From Eublepharis macularius (lineage: Eukaryota > Chordata > Lepidosauria > Squamata > Eublepharidae), in contig NC_072795.1 in the NCBI RefSeq assembly GCF_028583425.1, forward strand, positions 12,051,001 to 12,115,000: a stretch of 64,000 nucleotides of DNA, read 5' to 3'. Position 1 is the first letter of the stretch, and the number at the start of each line of letters is the position of its first letter. The notes under the pieces were generated by a model. That model worked only from the letters and a program-made list of their open reading frames with translations, was not told the DNA's origin and searched no databases. Shown in pieces: positions 55,935 through 64,000 of this stretch. The translations under genes were made by a program, and so were the position numbers.

Positions 55935-56453
55935 AACTCAGCAGTGCAGGCAATGGCAGTGCTGTATGGATGGGGTGACACTGAAACTTTCTTTCCCGGT
56001 ACCCACCCATGCCTGGGTGAGTGAATTTGTGGTTAGTGATGGACTCACCATCAGTCTCCAGGGTTTGAATTGAATGTTCAGTGGTTTGGCAGCCTTCTCA
56101 GTTTCAAGCACCAAAATCTTCTGCTAGGGTCAAAAGCTTGTTATGCATTCTACTCCACACTCACCAGATGGCATCTTCTGTCCCCTCTAGGCTCTACCAC
56201 ACCCTGCTAAGCCCCACCCCTTAATCTCCTAAACCCCACCCCTATTCTGCTAAGCCCCACCCTTCAACTTCTAGGCCCCACCCTCCTGTAATCTCAAAAT
56301 CCAGATCTCAGGCGACCTCATAACCTTTACTCACAGGCAGGCCCTGTTTCTGTCCAGCACACTTTAGGGAAGTAGGAAATAGGAAGCCGTACTTCAGAGC
56401 TGTTTGGGTGGGTGCCAAAAAACAGGGACCTCTCTCTTCCTCCTCTCCTTCAG

Positions 56454-56581
56454 GGCTGCTGCTCTTCACTGCATTCCTGCTCCATATCAAATCGTCCAGG
56501 ATGAGTCCCACAGGGCTGGTATGCGACAGGCGGCTAATCCAGAAGTACATCGCAGAAGCCACGGACTTGGAGGAACAAATG
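56454..56581 (+). CDS. THPO: Thrombopoietin coding exon 2 (signal peptide, helix A)
   Basis: Thrombopoietin is the secreted ligand of MPL and drives megakaryocyte and platelet production. This 128-nt exon completes the split Arg codon (phase 1) and encodes LLLFTAFLLHIKSS, the end of the signal peptide, then RMSPTGLVCDRRLIQ and KYIAEATDLEEQM. It includes the first conserved cysteine (residue 28 of the precursor) in the pattern C-D-R, matching human ACDLRVLSKLL. The acceptor is CCTTCAG|GG and the donor is ATG|GTAAGT (phase 0). The cysteine is 22 residues before the next one, as in human. Confidence 0.93.
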
Positions 56582-56727
56582 GTAAGTCTGGTAAAGAGTA
56601 AGAAACATCCATTCAGGTAAAATACGGAGTCCTGAATAGACTCCCCTGCAAAGAGAGAGGGCTTTTATTTTGGGTTTCTCTCCCGTGATTCTGTCTTAGG
56701 AAGGATGCCAAATTTTCATATACCTAA

Positions 56728-57020
56728 AGGTAAAAAAGGTAAAGGTGCAACCACCGAGTCTTTACTGACTCATGGGGAGACGTTGCATCATGGTTTTTTG
56801 GCAGACTTTTTACGGGGCGGTTTGCCATTGCCTTCCTCAGGCATCTACACTTTACCCCCAGGAAACTGGGTACTCATTTTACCCACCTCGGAAGGATGGA
56901 AGGCTGAGTTGACCTTGAGCCGGCTACCTGAACCCGGCTTCTGCCAGGATCAAACTCAGGTCGTGAGCAGAGCTTGGGCTGCAGTACTGCCGCTCACCAT
57001 TCTGCGCCACGGGGCTCTTC
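56728..57020 (-). repeat. tRNA-derived SINE, minus strand (THPO intron 2)
   Basis: Minus strand GAGCCCCGTGGCGCAGAATG (A-box region), GACCTGAGTTTGATCCTGGC (B box), GGTCAACTCAGCCTTCCATC, GGCAATGGCAAACCGCCCCG; same family as 31,360-31,655. Confidence 0.78.
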
Positions 57021-57294
57021 ATATGCCTATACACCTGTATTCTTGTAATACCCCATCATCCTCCCAGTCACTGTAAATTTTACTATACTTGGTGGGAACT
57101 TACACCCAGATAAGGGTGCTGAGGTTTGCAGCCATAGACGACGTGCATGAATATGTATTACCCTGCTGTCTTCCACATCAACTCAACGCACAAGCTAGGA
57201 AGATCCGACTTTTGCTACTTTGTGTAGAGAACTGAAAAATGACACCCCATGCCATGGAGTTGTGTTTGTTGCTGAGGGCTAGACAGTGCTCAAG

Positions 57295-57513
57295 TAGGCT
57301 TGCCAATCTCCAGCTGGGGCCTGGAGATATCCTGGAATTACAACTGATCTCCAGAATATAGAGACCAGTTCCTCTGGAGAAAACGAGTGCTTTGGAGGGT
57401 GGAGTCTATGGCATTATACCCCACTGAAGTCCTTCCACTCCCCAAAACCTACCTTCCCCAAGGCTCAATCCCCAAACATCCAGGACCATCCCAACCTGGA
57501 GTTAGCAACTCTG
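57295..57513 (-). mobile_element. hAT MITE with exact 8-bp duplication (THPO intron 2)
   Basis: 219 bp, ends TAGGCTTGCCAATCTCC and GGAGTTAGCAACTCTG; TGCTCAAG flanks exactly (57,287-57,294; 57,514-57,521). Confidence 0.92.
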
Positions 57514-57647
57514 TGCTCAAGTATTAATTAGTACCAAGTTAGCTGTATTCACGCTTGGTTTTACATATAGTATATCCGATGGGTGTCTGTTTGAAATAGC
57601 TAGCGCAGTTCCCTTCTCTCAGTACTTTTGGCCTTCTCTCTCCATAG

Positions 57648-57734
57648 AGACGATGCGAGGAATTGCCATTGCTCAACGAACCTGTGCAGCTTCCCCTGGT
57701 GGGCTTCAATCTCAGAGACTGGATAAGGAAGACA
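57648..57734 (+). CDS. THPO: Thrombopoietin coding exon 3
   Basis: 87 nt, phase 0 at both ends, encoding RRCEELPLLNEPVQLPL then VGFNLRDWIRKT. It matches the human A-B segment, with Cys followed by a proline-rich loop, then an aromatic-x-Leu-x-x-Trp motif (human FSLGEWKTQM). The length of 29 codons equals the human segment. Cys 50 of the precursor is the partner of Cys 106 in the second disulfide. Acceptor TCCATAG|AG, donor ACA|GTGAGT. Confidence 0.93.
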
Positions 57735-57840
57735 GTGAGTAAGGAAGGACCAAGAATGAGGGATGTGCGTTCGTTACTTGCGGAACGATGACATGAGAAA
57801 AGCTGACGTGCTGTAGCCATCAGTGTGACAAACATAAATA

Positions 57841-58497
57841 CATCCAGAGGAGTTAGCCGCGTTAGTCTGTAGTTGCAAAATAGTAGAGTCCAGTAGCACC
57901 TTTAAGACGAACCAACTTTATAGTAGTGTAAGCTTTCGAGAACCACAGCTCTCTTCGTCAGATGCATCTGGTCAGGGGTCGTTTCGTAGAAAAAGAGCCA
58001 CATGAACTCATTAGCATAATTCATTAGCATAATCCATCAGCATATGCCACACCCTTTGACATCACCAGAAATGTGTCATTAGCATCACTGATTTGCATAT
58101 GCCACACCCCCTGACCTCACCTATCCTAGCTGTTTTGGACCCAATCCTGGCCATTCAGGGCCGAAATTGGGCCCAAAATGGCAAAAGGGGGCTGAAAATG
58201 GCTGAAAAGGGGCCCAAAAAGGTCAGAATTGGGTCGCTGCTGAGCAGGAGAGTGATCCACCACCCGTCAGAGGCCCGATTCTGGCTGTTTTGGGACCAAT
58301 CCTAGCTGTTTTAGGCCTGATCCTGGACATTTTGGGCCCAATCCAGGCCAAAACAGGCCCAAATGGCCAAAAATCAGATGGGCGGGGCCACTTGACATGT
58401 GACCTCTTTGGAAAACTATCGGAACTGCGTTCCTGCACGTTCCCCCTCAAAATGAGCCCTGCATCTGGTTAGTCTTAAAGGTCCTACTGGACTCTTT
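57841..58497. repeat. Penelope-like pair split by a hAT element (THPO intron 3)
   Basis: Minus arm 57,841-57,964 (ATCCAGAGGAGTTAGCCGCG to TCTTCGTCAGATG). A short plus arm resumes at 58,463 (CATCTGGTTAGTCTTAAAGG). The hAT element at 57,973-58,462 lies between. Confidence 0.82.
57973..58462. mobile_element. hAT element, 490 bp, exact 8-bp duplication
   Basis: Ends CAGGGGTCGTTTCGTAG and CTCAAAATGAGCCCTG, flanked exactly by CATCTGGT (57,965-57,972; 58,463-58,470). The interior has GCATATGCCACACCC twice and the GGGCCCAAAATGG-type text also seen near 49.7 kb. No transposase. Confidence 0.92.
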
Positions 58498-58686
58498 TAC
58501 TAAAAAAGAATAGGAAAAGGAAGGGCATCATCCATCATCTGAAGAAAGGAAATACACATCATTGCTCTTTTTGCTCACATAAAACTAGAGAGCGGGGTCC
58601 ATCTCAAACTGATTACTAGTCAGCAAGATCATCTTTACATTATTCCTGGAACTAAATGTGGCTTAAGGCCGGTAAATTCCACGGAT

Positions 58687-59022
58687 TAAGGTTGCCGGGC
58701 TCTGGAGATCTCCCAGAATTACAACGGATCTCTAGACGCCATGGAGAAACTGGTTGCTTTGGAGGGCAGACTCTATGGCATAACTCACCTGGAAGCTGCC
58801 TGGGGCTGCTAGCTTTGGGTTGGGAAATTCCTGGAGATTTGGGGGTGGTACCTGTGGAAGATAAAGAGTTCATGGATGGAAGAGATTTTACCTGAGATGT
58901 GATGCCATAGACTTTGCTCTAGGAAGCAGCCACTTCCTATGGGGAAGTGATCTCTGTTGTTTGGAGATCAGCTGTAATTCTGGGAGATCTTCAGGACCCA
59001 CCTGGAGGTTGGCAACCCTACT
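58687..59022. mobile_element. Partial and near-complete hAT MITEs (THPO intron 3)
   Basis: 58,687-58,783 is a left half (AAGGTTGCCGGGCTCTGG ... GACTCTATGGCATAAC). 58,808-59,022 is near-complete, in the opposite orientation (GGGAAATTCCTGGAGATTTG to CTGGAGGTTGGCAACCCTA). Confidence 0.7.
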
Positions 59023-59728
59023 GGGAGATGTCCCCCCCCCATCCTCCCACTTGAGGCTTAGGAACCTCAAAACCTGGAAGTGGCCTAAGACCCTATGGAC
59101 CTCTGAAGGGCCCCGGGAATATGGACCGCTATTTGTGCATATTTTCAGTGAACTCTCTCTTAGGGAAGCTATGTGGGTGGCTTTAAACCCCGCCCTCTTC
59201 GCCACTGTTGCTCGGACACACATTAGACCAGCTGCTTTCTTAAACTTTAAGTTGCACATCCGATGTTCCGACCTTGGGTCCGCACTACTGCGTGCACTTT
59301 TGCCCTGCTGGATCCTCCATCCCTTGTGCTTTTTCTCCCGTGACCCTTTAGGATGGAAGCCCCCGCTCCCCACAATTATGTGGCCTTCTTTGAGCCATGA
59401 TTTGAAAACTTCCTTTTGCATTTCTTTCTTGATGTTCTCTTTGACTGGCTGTTAATTATTGCATCGGTTTCCCTTTAAACTCTTTTTGCTCCCATTTATT
59501 CATTGCATGTGACTTAAAAAAAAACGGCACACTGCAGAGATTTGAAGGGGGAAACTCACAAGGGCATTGAACCCTCCGGCTCGCCCTTTCTTCCTTCAGA
59601 AAATCACTTACCTGAGTTGCTTTTGGCATAATTGGAGTAAAGTTATGGGTACTCACACATTCTCTCCAGTAGGGGTAACTCCAGCCAAGTCAGAAAAGGC
59701 TTTATCTGCTAAATTTTTGTACGCCTCA

Positions 59729-59930
59729 GAGCCAAGCTACAAGTGACGCCTGACACAGGTTGGACACTTGTCAGCTTCCCTCAAGTTTTGATGGGAAATG
59801 TAGGCATCCTGGTCTTGCAGCTGTAATGGAGAGCCAAGCTGTAAAACCAGGATGCCTACATTACCCATCAAAACTTGAGGTAACCTGACAAGTGTCCAAC
59901 CTGTGTAAGGCATCACTTGTAGTTTGGCTC
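59729..59930. mobile_element. Palindromic MITE with exact TCA duplication (THPO intron 3)
   Basis: 202-bp inverted repeat, GAGCCAAGCTACAAGTGACG at the left, TCA at 59,726-59,728 and 59,931-59,933. It ends only about 70 bp before the coding exon at 60,002. Confidence 0.88.
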
Positions 59931-60001
59931 TCACTGGGGTGGGGAGAATTTTGCTTTCTGTCTCCAGACACACCCATTTGCTCTCTCTCTTTCTCCTTCA
60001 G

Positions 60002-60166
60002 AATCAAGCCAAAGGGCAGGAAGTCCTCCACAATCTGGGCAAGTTGGTGGAGGGCACCGCAGCTGTGCAAAATGAGTTGCGGCAGGGATGTGCCGTCGCA
60101 CCTCTGCAGCAGCTGTACGAAAGAGCCAGCACCTTCCTCCTCCACCTACGGAACTTCAGGGGGCAG
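60002..60166 (+). CDS. THPO: Thrombopoietin coding exon 4 (helices B and C)
   Basis: 165 nt, phase 0 at both ends. It encodes NQAKGQEVLHNLGKLVEGTA, AVQNELRQGCAVAPLQQLYE and RASTFLLHLRNFRGQ. The human segment has KAQDILGAVTLLLEGV and GPTCLSSLLGQL in the same order, and Cys 106 is exactly 56 residues after Cys 50, as in human (29 to 85 of the mature protein). No N-glycosylation sequon is present. Acceptor TCTCCTTCAG|AA, donor CAG|GTGAGA. A hAT-like LINE-free 70-bp leader separates it from the MITE upstream. Confidence 0.94.
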
Positions 60167-60266
60167 GTGAGAGGTCGGGGGGGGGGGAGCAGTAGCTGAT
60201 CTGACACCCCCAATCCCCTGACTAGGAGAGCCCAAGAGGCCTCTGGCAGAACTCAGTCCTGTGTGT

Positions 60267-61245
60267 TCCAAGGAAGACCGCCAAGCAACAAGCTCGCAGA
60301 GCACCGTGACCAACTAACTAGCACCAATGAAAAAAATGAGAACTAAATGAGTCAAAAAAGTAAAGACAGTCTCATATCTCCATTATATACAATTCAGTAA
60401 CCTAATACAAATTTAGCTGCCAATAGCCACTCCAGGGCACAAATGGTCAACAAGCAATAAAGTCCTTATATCCACCTCTGCATTGTGCACTTTACCGTGG
60501 ATATAAGGACTTTATTGCTTGTCAAAAAAGTAAGCACAGTCTCATATCTTCATTATATACAATTCAGAAACCAAATACAAAGTTAGCTGCCAATAAGCAC
60601 TCCAGGGCACAGATGGTCAACAAGCAATAAAGTCCTTATATCCACCTCTGCATTGTGCACTTTACCGTGGATATAAGGACTTTATTGCTGGTCAAAAAAG
60701 TAAACATAGTCTCATATCTTCATTATATACAATTCAGAAACCAAATACAAAGTTAGCTGCCAATAAGCACTCCAGGGCACAGATGGTCAACAAGCAATAA
60801 AGTCCTTATATCCACTTCTGCATTGTGCACTTTACCGTGGATATAAGGACTTTATTGCTGGTCAAAAAAGTAAACACAGTCTCATATCTTCATTAGATAC
60901 AATTCAGTAACCAAATACAAAGTTAACTGCCAATAAGCACTCCAGGGCACAAATGGTTAACAAGCAATAAAGTCCTTATATCCACCGTAAAGTGCACAAT
61001 GCAGAGGTGGATATAAGGATTCTATTGCTTGTTGGCCATCTGTGCCCTGGAGTGCTTATTGGCAGCTAAATTTGTATTAGGTTACTGAATTGTATATAAT
61101 GAAGATATGAGACTGTGTTTACTTTTTTGATTCATTTATTTCTCATTTTTTCATTGGTGCTAGTTAGTTGGTCATGGTGCTCTGCGAGCTTGTTGCTTGG
61201 TTGTCTTTTCCGTAATTCTCTCCTATTATTGTCTTGTTCCTTGGA
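60267..61245. repeat. 170-bp tandem array with inverted ends (THPO intron 4)
   Basis: Units start with GTCAAAAAAGTAAA-like text at 60,351, 60,521, 60,691 and 60,861, a spacing of exactly 170 bp. Each holds its own small palindrome (AGTCCTTATATCCAC ... GTGGATATAAGGACT). After the last partial unit the sequence inverts: 60,990-61,210 is the reverse complement of roughly 60,272-60,500, including GCACCATGACCAACTAACTA-like text. The outer ends share AAGACAACCAAGCAACAAGC-type sequence. The whole is thus an inverted repeat whose one arm has expanded in tandem. It does not resemble the other families here. Confidence 0.85.
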
Positions 61246-61341
61246 AGAAACAAAACACAGCAGAATAATGTTCGCATCTGTATGCCACGGAAGGGCTATT
61301 GGGCAGTCTGATAAAAGCTGAGAAAATTGGCAACCTAGTGT

Positions 61342-61665
61342 AGAGTTGCCAACTCGGGGTTCAGAAATTCCTGGAAATACATGGGTGGAGCCTGGAGAAA
61401 GCAGAGTTTGAAGAGCAGAGGGAACTCAGCAAGATATTATTGCATAGACTCCACCCTCCAAAGTAGCAGGATTTGAATTCAGTAGCACCTTGAAGGCCGA
61501 CAAGATTGTCAGGGTAAAAGCTTCCGAGAATCAAAGCTCCCTTTGTCAGATACAAGTAAGAATGGAAAGCCTTTATATCCCACCAGAACGTGGGAGATAC
61601 AATATATTGTACTTTTGCATGCCGTTGACCTTCCAGTCATCCTGGGAGATCTCCAGGCCCTGGCA
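61342..61665 (+). mobile_element. hAT MITE split by a Penelope-like fragment (THPO intron 4)
   Basis: Left part TAGAGTTGCCAACTCGGGG to GACTCCACCCTCCAAAG; right part near 61,640 TCCTGGGAGATCTCCAGGCC. Between them, 61,467-61,555 reads as a minus second-subfamily unit (GAATTCAGTAGCACCTTGAA, CTCCCTTTGTCAGATAC). Confidence 0.7.
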
Positions 61666-61933
61666 ACTCCATGTCTGCCATAGAACATATACCCTACCGC
61701 CGTAGATTGCTTTCTATGTTGCAGAGAATTCAAGGGCACATACTAGAACACACTCGGTTCATCTGTCGGGTCTCACCTTAGTGGCATTCCACTAACGCAC
61801 CCCACACAACAGTCCCTCCTAGCTGTACATTGCAAAACTCGCTGGGGCCCCACAAATTTCTCCGATCCTGGGTTCGAGATTTGCTGTGGGCCTGACAGAC
61901 ACACCTCAACACATCCCTTTTTCTCCCCTCCAG

Positions 61934-62101
61934 GAAGAGGGCGGTGGCGAGCAGCCAGAAGGCGCCTCCCGTGTAACTCCAGAAAGAAACCCGAAGAGGA
62001 TCTTCCAGACCTATACTCAGCTGGTGCGAGGAAAGTTGCACTTCCTTTTCCAGGACTTGTGGAGAGACTCTTGCAGCAGAGAAGCTCCCGGGGATGCTTA
62101 G
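61934..62101 (+). CDS. THPO: Thrombopoietin coding exon 5 (helix D and stop)
   Basis: 168 nt including the TAG stop, phase 0 at its start (acceptor CCCCTCCAG|GA). It encodes EEGGGEQPEGASRVTPERNP, KRIFQTYTQLVRGKLHFLFQ and DLWRDSCSREAPGDA. It matches human [20 protein letters not shown] then the last cysteine; here Cys 178 pairs with Cys 28. The protein stops eight residues after that cysteine. Human thrombopoietin continues for another 180 or so residues as a serine/threonine/proline-rich glycosylated domain encoded in the same last exon; nothing of that kind follows the stop here. The total precursor is 186 residues. Confidence 0.94.
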   Translation, partial: EEGGGEQPEGASRVTPERNPKRIFQTYTQLVRGKLHFLFQDLWRDSCSREAPGDA

Positions 62102-62311
62102 CCAGTTTCCAGTGTGAGCACCCTGAAGGGGCAGTGAAAGAGCTGTTGGCTGTTGGGCAAAGCCACTGAGTGAGACGCAAGAGCTCTGGCGGGCCTTCAG
62201 CCAGCCAGGAGCGGAAGAGCAGGGCGGAGCAAGCCCTCGAAGTGGAACGTGGGGTCAAACCCCATGAGAAAAGCAGAGGGAAAGAGAACTGGGATGGCCC
62301 ACAAAACAGGG

Positions 62312-62470
62312 AGGGGCTGAGGCTCAGTGGCAGAGCATCTGCGTGGCACACAGAAGGTCCCAGGTTCAATCCTCGGCATCTCCCGTTAAAAGGATCAGTT
62401 AATGGGTGATGTGAAAGACAGGCAGCTGCCAGTCTGAGTAGACAATATTGATTGCGAGTCAGTATAAGGC
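62312..62470 (+). repeat. tRNA-derived SINE (GGCTCAGTGGCAGAGCAT type)
   Basis: GCTGAGGCTCAGTGGCAGAG, GGTCCCAGGTTCAATCCTCG, CTGCCAGTCTGAGTAGACAA, AGTATAAGGCAAG. Confidence 0.75.
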
Positions 62471-62896
62471 AAGAGATGCCCAACAGTTTGTTTCAGCCAC
62501 CTACAAAAAAAAACACTTCCGGAACCGAGTGAATCTGGCTGTGCGCTCCGAAAGAACTTTTGCATGCCAATTGGGAGTCCGATGTGGCCAGCGTTATGGC
62601 AGGCTTTTTAAAAAAGTGGCAACGCACTCCCTGTCTGGGGGTCTGATTGCATTGATCTGAACACTCAAGCCAAACCTGGGCTGCTCCCTGGCCTCAAGAT
62701 CTAAAATTCAATGCGCTTTCGAGCAGAGCGATGGAGGTAGTCGCTCTCCTGCCAGAACTCCACTAAAAAAAGGCAGCCCATTCGAGACTGAGGAAGGAGT
62801 GGTTTTCGTGGTGCGAAATGTGACGTATTTTGTTTCCAAATCACGTGTTCCTTCGCCTGGGCGCTCCCCAGACCCACCTAGTTCTTCTCTCCCAAG

Positions 62897-63142
62897 GAAG
62901 CTGATTATTTTGGGAATGAAATTAGCGAGGACAACGACGAGCGATTTTTCTCAGCAGATAATTTAGCAGAATACATGTGGCTGCAGCGGAAACGCCTTTT
63001 GTATGCACGTGGTCACACCGTCCCCGTTTGGCTGCGTGGATGCCTTTTGGCTCTACTCTCACCCCTCTGCAAGAGATCCTTTTGTCTTCCGATACTGACT
63101 GAGGTCCAGGCGATGATTGAGAGACATGCAGACCAGTAATGC
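62897..63142 (+). other. Exon-like open frame of unknown status
   Basis: A frame of 80 codons opens immediately after GTTCTTCTCTCCCAAG, which looks like a splice acceptor, and ends at TAA. It starts EADYFGNEISEDNDERFFSA and includes LAEYMWLQRKRLLYARGHTV. I do not recognise it. The region is free of known repeats, but frames of this length arise by chance, so I do not call it a gene. Confidence 0.2.
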
Positions 63143-63225
63143 TTCTGAATATCTGGGACTCGTCAGAGATCCCCAACAGCGGCAATTTGAATTCCATAAT
63201 GGAGGACAGGCAGCCTATAAATGTA

Positions 63226-63343
63226 AAGCTTGCATGGTATAGTGGCTAGAAGGATCTCCCAGATTCGGATCTGGGTGATCAATGTTCAAATTCCCACCCG
63301 GTTGTTACATTCCTCTGGTAACCTTGGGCCTGTCTCTCCCTTA
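63226..63343 (+). repeat. tRNA-derived SINE, cut by a MITE
   Basis: GCTTGCATGGTATAGTGGCT, GTTCAAATTCCCACCCGG, GGTAACCTTGGGCCTGTCTC; the body is broken by the palindromic MITE from 63,344. Confidence 0.65.
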
Positions 63344-63545
63344 GAGCCAAGCTACAAGTGACGCCTTACACAGGTTGGACACTTGTCAGCTTCCCTCAAG
63401 TTTTGGTGGGAAATGTAGGCGTCCTGGTTTTACAGCTTGGCTCTCCATTACAGCTGCAAGACCAGGACGCCTACATTTCCCATCAAAACTTGAGGGAAGC
63501 TGACAAGTGTCCAACCCGTGTCAGGCATCACTTGTAGCTTGGCTC
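63344..63545. mobile_element. Palindromic MITE, 202 bp
   Basis: GAGCCAAGCTACAAGTGACG and its mirror, with inner arms GGCGTCCTGGTTTTACAGCT / CAAGACCAGGACGCC. Flanks TTA / TGA, so the duplication has one change. Confidence 0.85.
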
Positions 63546-64000
63546 TGAGACTCATGTAAGAAGAAGAGAAAAATATATTATAGAGAAAAATGGTCGGCCT
63601 GAGTCATTCCAGGAGTTCATTACAGATGTTGCCTGGACCAACCAGCAGGGGGTAGTAAAGAAATGTTGCTGCTTATAAAATGGCACAGCAGCGATTAAAG
63701 ATGACTTAAAATACGGTGAGCCTTTTTTTAAAAAAAAAAATTCAGGGCATAAAGCTGCGTGAGCAAAATATACGATGCCAAGGTTATACACGTTTGAAAA
63801 GCCCACCAGTGCATTGTTTGGATCAGGTCCGGCCCTGCTGCTAATTGTCTCCCCCCTATCCGTTCATTTGTTGATGCTGTAAGTCACGGTTCCCAACCTT
63901 TTTGGTACGGTGGCCCACAAGTCCAGATTTACTTGGGATGGCGACTCCCTTTAAAAAAACCCACAAAATTGGAAAAGTCCCGGTCCAGTTTGCCCAGGCT

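Larger units (their letters stand above)
62102..64000 (+). other. THPO 3' flank
   Basis: No AATAAA occurs in the first 1.2 kb after the stop, so the polyadenylation site is not evident. Contents are a tRNA-type SINE (62,312-62,470), a low-repeat stretch 62,480-63,220 with one possible exon-like frame (62,897-63,139), a SINE (63,226-63,343) and a palindromic MITE (63,344-63,545). In 63,550-64,000 I recognise nothing certain. POLR2H, the next gene in mammals, is not visible. Confidence 0.6.

Noticed and set aside
62102..64000. POLR2H last exon (expected neighbour)
   Set aside because: No match to its conserved C-terminus on the minus strand.
1..64000. CRISPR arrays, operons, bacterial genes
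   Set aside because: Repeats are dispersed transposons and SINEs, genes have spliceosomal introns; nothing bacterial is seen.

Overview
The window is vertebrate nuclear DNA, almost certainly from a squamate reptile (a lizard; a gecko is possible, but species cannot be read from this sequence). Two things support this: Sauria-type tRNA SINEs, 5S-rRNA-derived SINEs and a CR1 LINE, and a dense load of short non-autonomous DNA transposons. The two real genes are both interrupted by introns, and most open reading frames longer than 60 codons here are chance frames inside repeats or GC-rich DNA.

Layout. The minus strand from 13,999 down to 4,900 carries the first three coding exons of chordin (CHRD): signal peptide, then the first von Willebrand factor C domain. 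The gene runs off the left edge. Its start lies in a CpG island (about 13.5-14.4 kb) with a TATA box. From 14.4 to about 52.8 kb is a roughly 39 kb intergenic stretch built mostly of repeats, including a CR1 reverse transcriptase remnant at 37.3-39.2 kb. The plus strand from 53,245 to 62,101 carries five coding exons of thrombopoietin (THPO). Together they encode a 186-residue precursor with a signal peptide and one four-helix cytokine domain, and nothing after it. The last 1.9 kb is downstream flank.

CHRD and THPO are head-to-head neighbours in mammals (human 3q27), so the gene order supports both identifications. Chordin is a secreted BMP antagonist and thrombopoietin is the MPL ligand; they do not act in one pathway, and their neighbourhood is ancestral synteny.

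The repeats sort into families that can be defined from the sequence. (1) A hAT-type MITE of about 220 bp (ends TAGGGTTGCCA) has 8-bp target duplications that can be read directly; there are about 20 copies. (2) Longer hAT foldbacks begin CAGGG or TAGAGGTGGGCA. (3) Palindromes of 200-234 bp have 3-bp TNA-type duplications (PIF/Harbinger-like). (4) A very common element is often present as head-to-head inverted pairs, with a conserved CTGACGA...GAAA core; it looks like the 3' end of a Penelope-like retroelement with a decayed hammerhead-like motif. (5) There are tRNA- and 5S-derived SINEs, CR1-like and RTE-like LINE tails, and MIR-like relics. Several nested insertions give relative ages. A 170-bp tandem array with inverted ends sits in the last THPO intron.
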